From: an uncultured Erysipelotrichaceae bacterium
GTDB lineage: Bacteria > Bacillota_I > Bacilli_A > RF39 > UBA660
DNA: 6,164 nt
Assembly (NCBI GenBank): GCA_902782915.1
Contig: CACZOV010000046.1
Location: 1 to 6,164, forward strand
Direction: 5' to 3'
Shown here in pieces: positions 6,107-6,164 of this stretch (the stretch's first letter is position 1; each line of letters begins with the position of its first letter). The notes under the pieces are model-generated. The model searched no databases, was not told where the DNA came from, and saw only the letters and a list, made by a program, of their open reading frames with translations. Position numbers and translations under genes: made by a program.

Positions 6107-6164
6107 ATGCGTAATTATGAACTTATGTTTGTAGTTAAACCAACATTAGAAGAAGAAGCAACTA
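6107..6164 (+). CDS. rpsF: Ribosomal protein S6, N-terminal fragment (runs off the right edge)
   Basis: The window ends 19 codons into this gene. The translation begins MRNYELMFVVKPTLEEEAT, closely matching the S6 start (MRKYEVMYIIRP.LDEEA). S6 is a small-subunit ribosomal protein that binds the central domain of 16S rRNA as a pair with S18. ATG 6107 lies 5 nt after an excellent AAGGAGGTG site and behind an extended -10 promoter. In Firmicutes rpsF usually heads an rpsF-ssb-rpsR operon, so ssb and rpsR are expected beyond the edge. The fragment is short, but motif, promoter and ribosome binding site agree. Confidence 0.9.
   Translation, partial: MRNYELMFVVKPTLEEEAT

Noticed and set aside
1..6164. 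Recoded TGA (Mollicutes-type genetic code)
   Set aside because: The extreme AT content prompted the check. All tryptophans examined use TGG and no in-frame TGA interrupts a gene. No gene here ends in TGA either, so this is only negative evidence.

Overview
The window is extremely AT-rich DNA from a low-GC Gram-positive (Bacillota) bacterium. This rests on strong AGGAGG-type ribosome binding sites, sigma-A-like promoters, A/T-ending codons, and ClpB and ribosomal protein S6 sequences of Firmicutes character. An uncultured gut lineage of Bacilli, Erysipelotrichia or a Mollicutes-like relative fits best, but that placement is inference. Every tryptophan I checked is TGG and the four complete stops seen are TAG or TAA, so nothing suggests recoding of TGA. 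All genes lie on the + strand.

Layout. 1-1008: the 3' part of clpB (disaggregase, second AAA+ module), cut by the left edge and closed by a hairpin/T-tract terminator. 1041-1374: a long AT-rich gap with short direct repeats and promoter candidates. 1386-3329: a 647-residue class I adenylate-forming enzyme (acyl-CoA-synthetase-like), an isolated unit with a terminator on each side. 3375-3403: a clear promoter whose 17-bp spacer is filled by a 19-bp near-perfect palindrome that also runs into the -10, a candidate operator. 3428-5206: a 7-TM hybrid histidine-kinase-like protein. 5259-5966: a DUF421 (YetF-like) membrane protein. 6002-6164: an extended -10 promoter, a roughly 70-nt structured leader and the first 19 codons of rpsF (ribosomal protein S6).

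The most unusual object is the kinase-like gene. It has the full 7TM-HisKA-HATPase-REC layout, but the phospho-accepting histidine is serine, one of two N-box asparagines is serine, the G2 glycines are gone, and the receiver lacks its acidic pair and its conserved Thr/Ser. The receiver's Asp and Lys and the G1 box remain. It looks like a catalytically degenerate (pseudo) hybrid kinase, yet it has a good promoter, a good ribosome binding site and an undamaged frame. It sits 52 bp ahead of the DUF421 gene with a hairpin over the junction, so the two probably form a small membrane-associated operon, possibly controlled through the palindrome.

The neighbours do not form one recognisable pathway: protein disaggregation, acyl activation, membrane sensing and ribosome synthesis appear as separate transcription units. 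Two starts were set by context: the kinase at ATG 3428 (an upstream TTG lies inside the promoter) and the DUF421 gene at ATG 5259 (an upstream TTG lies in a hairpin).
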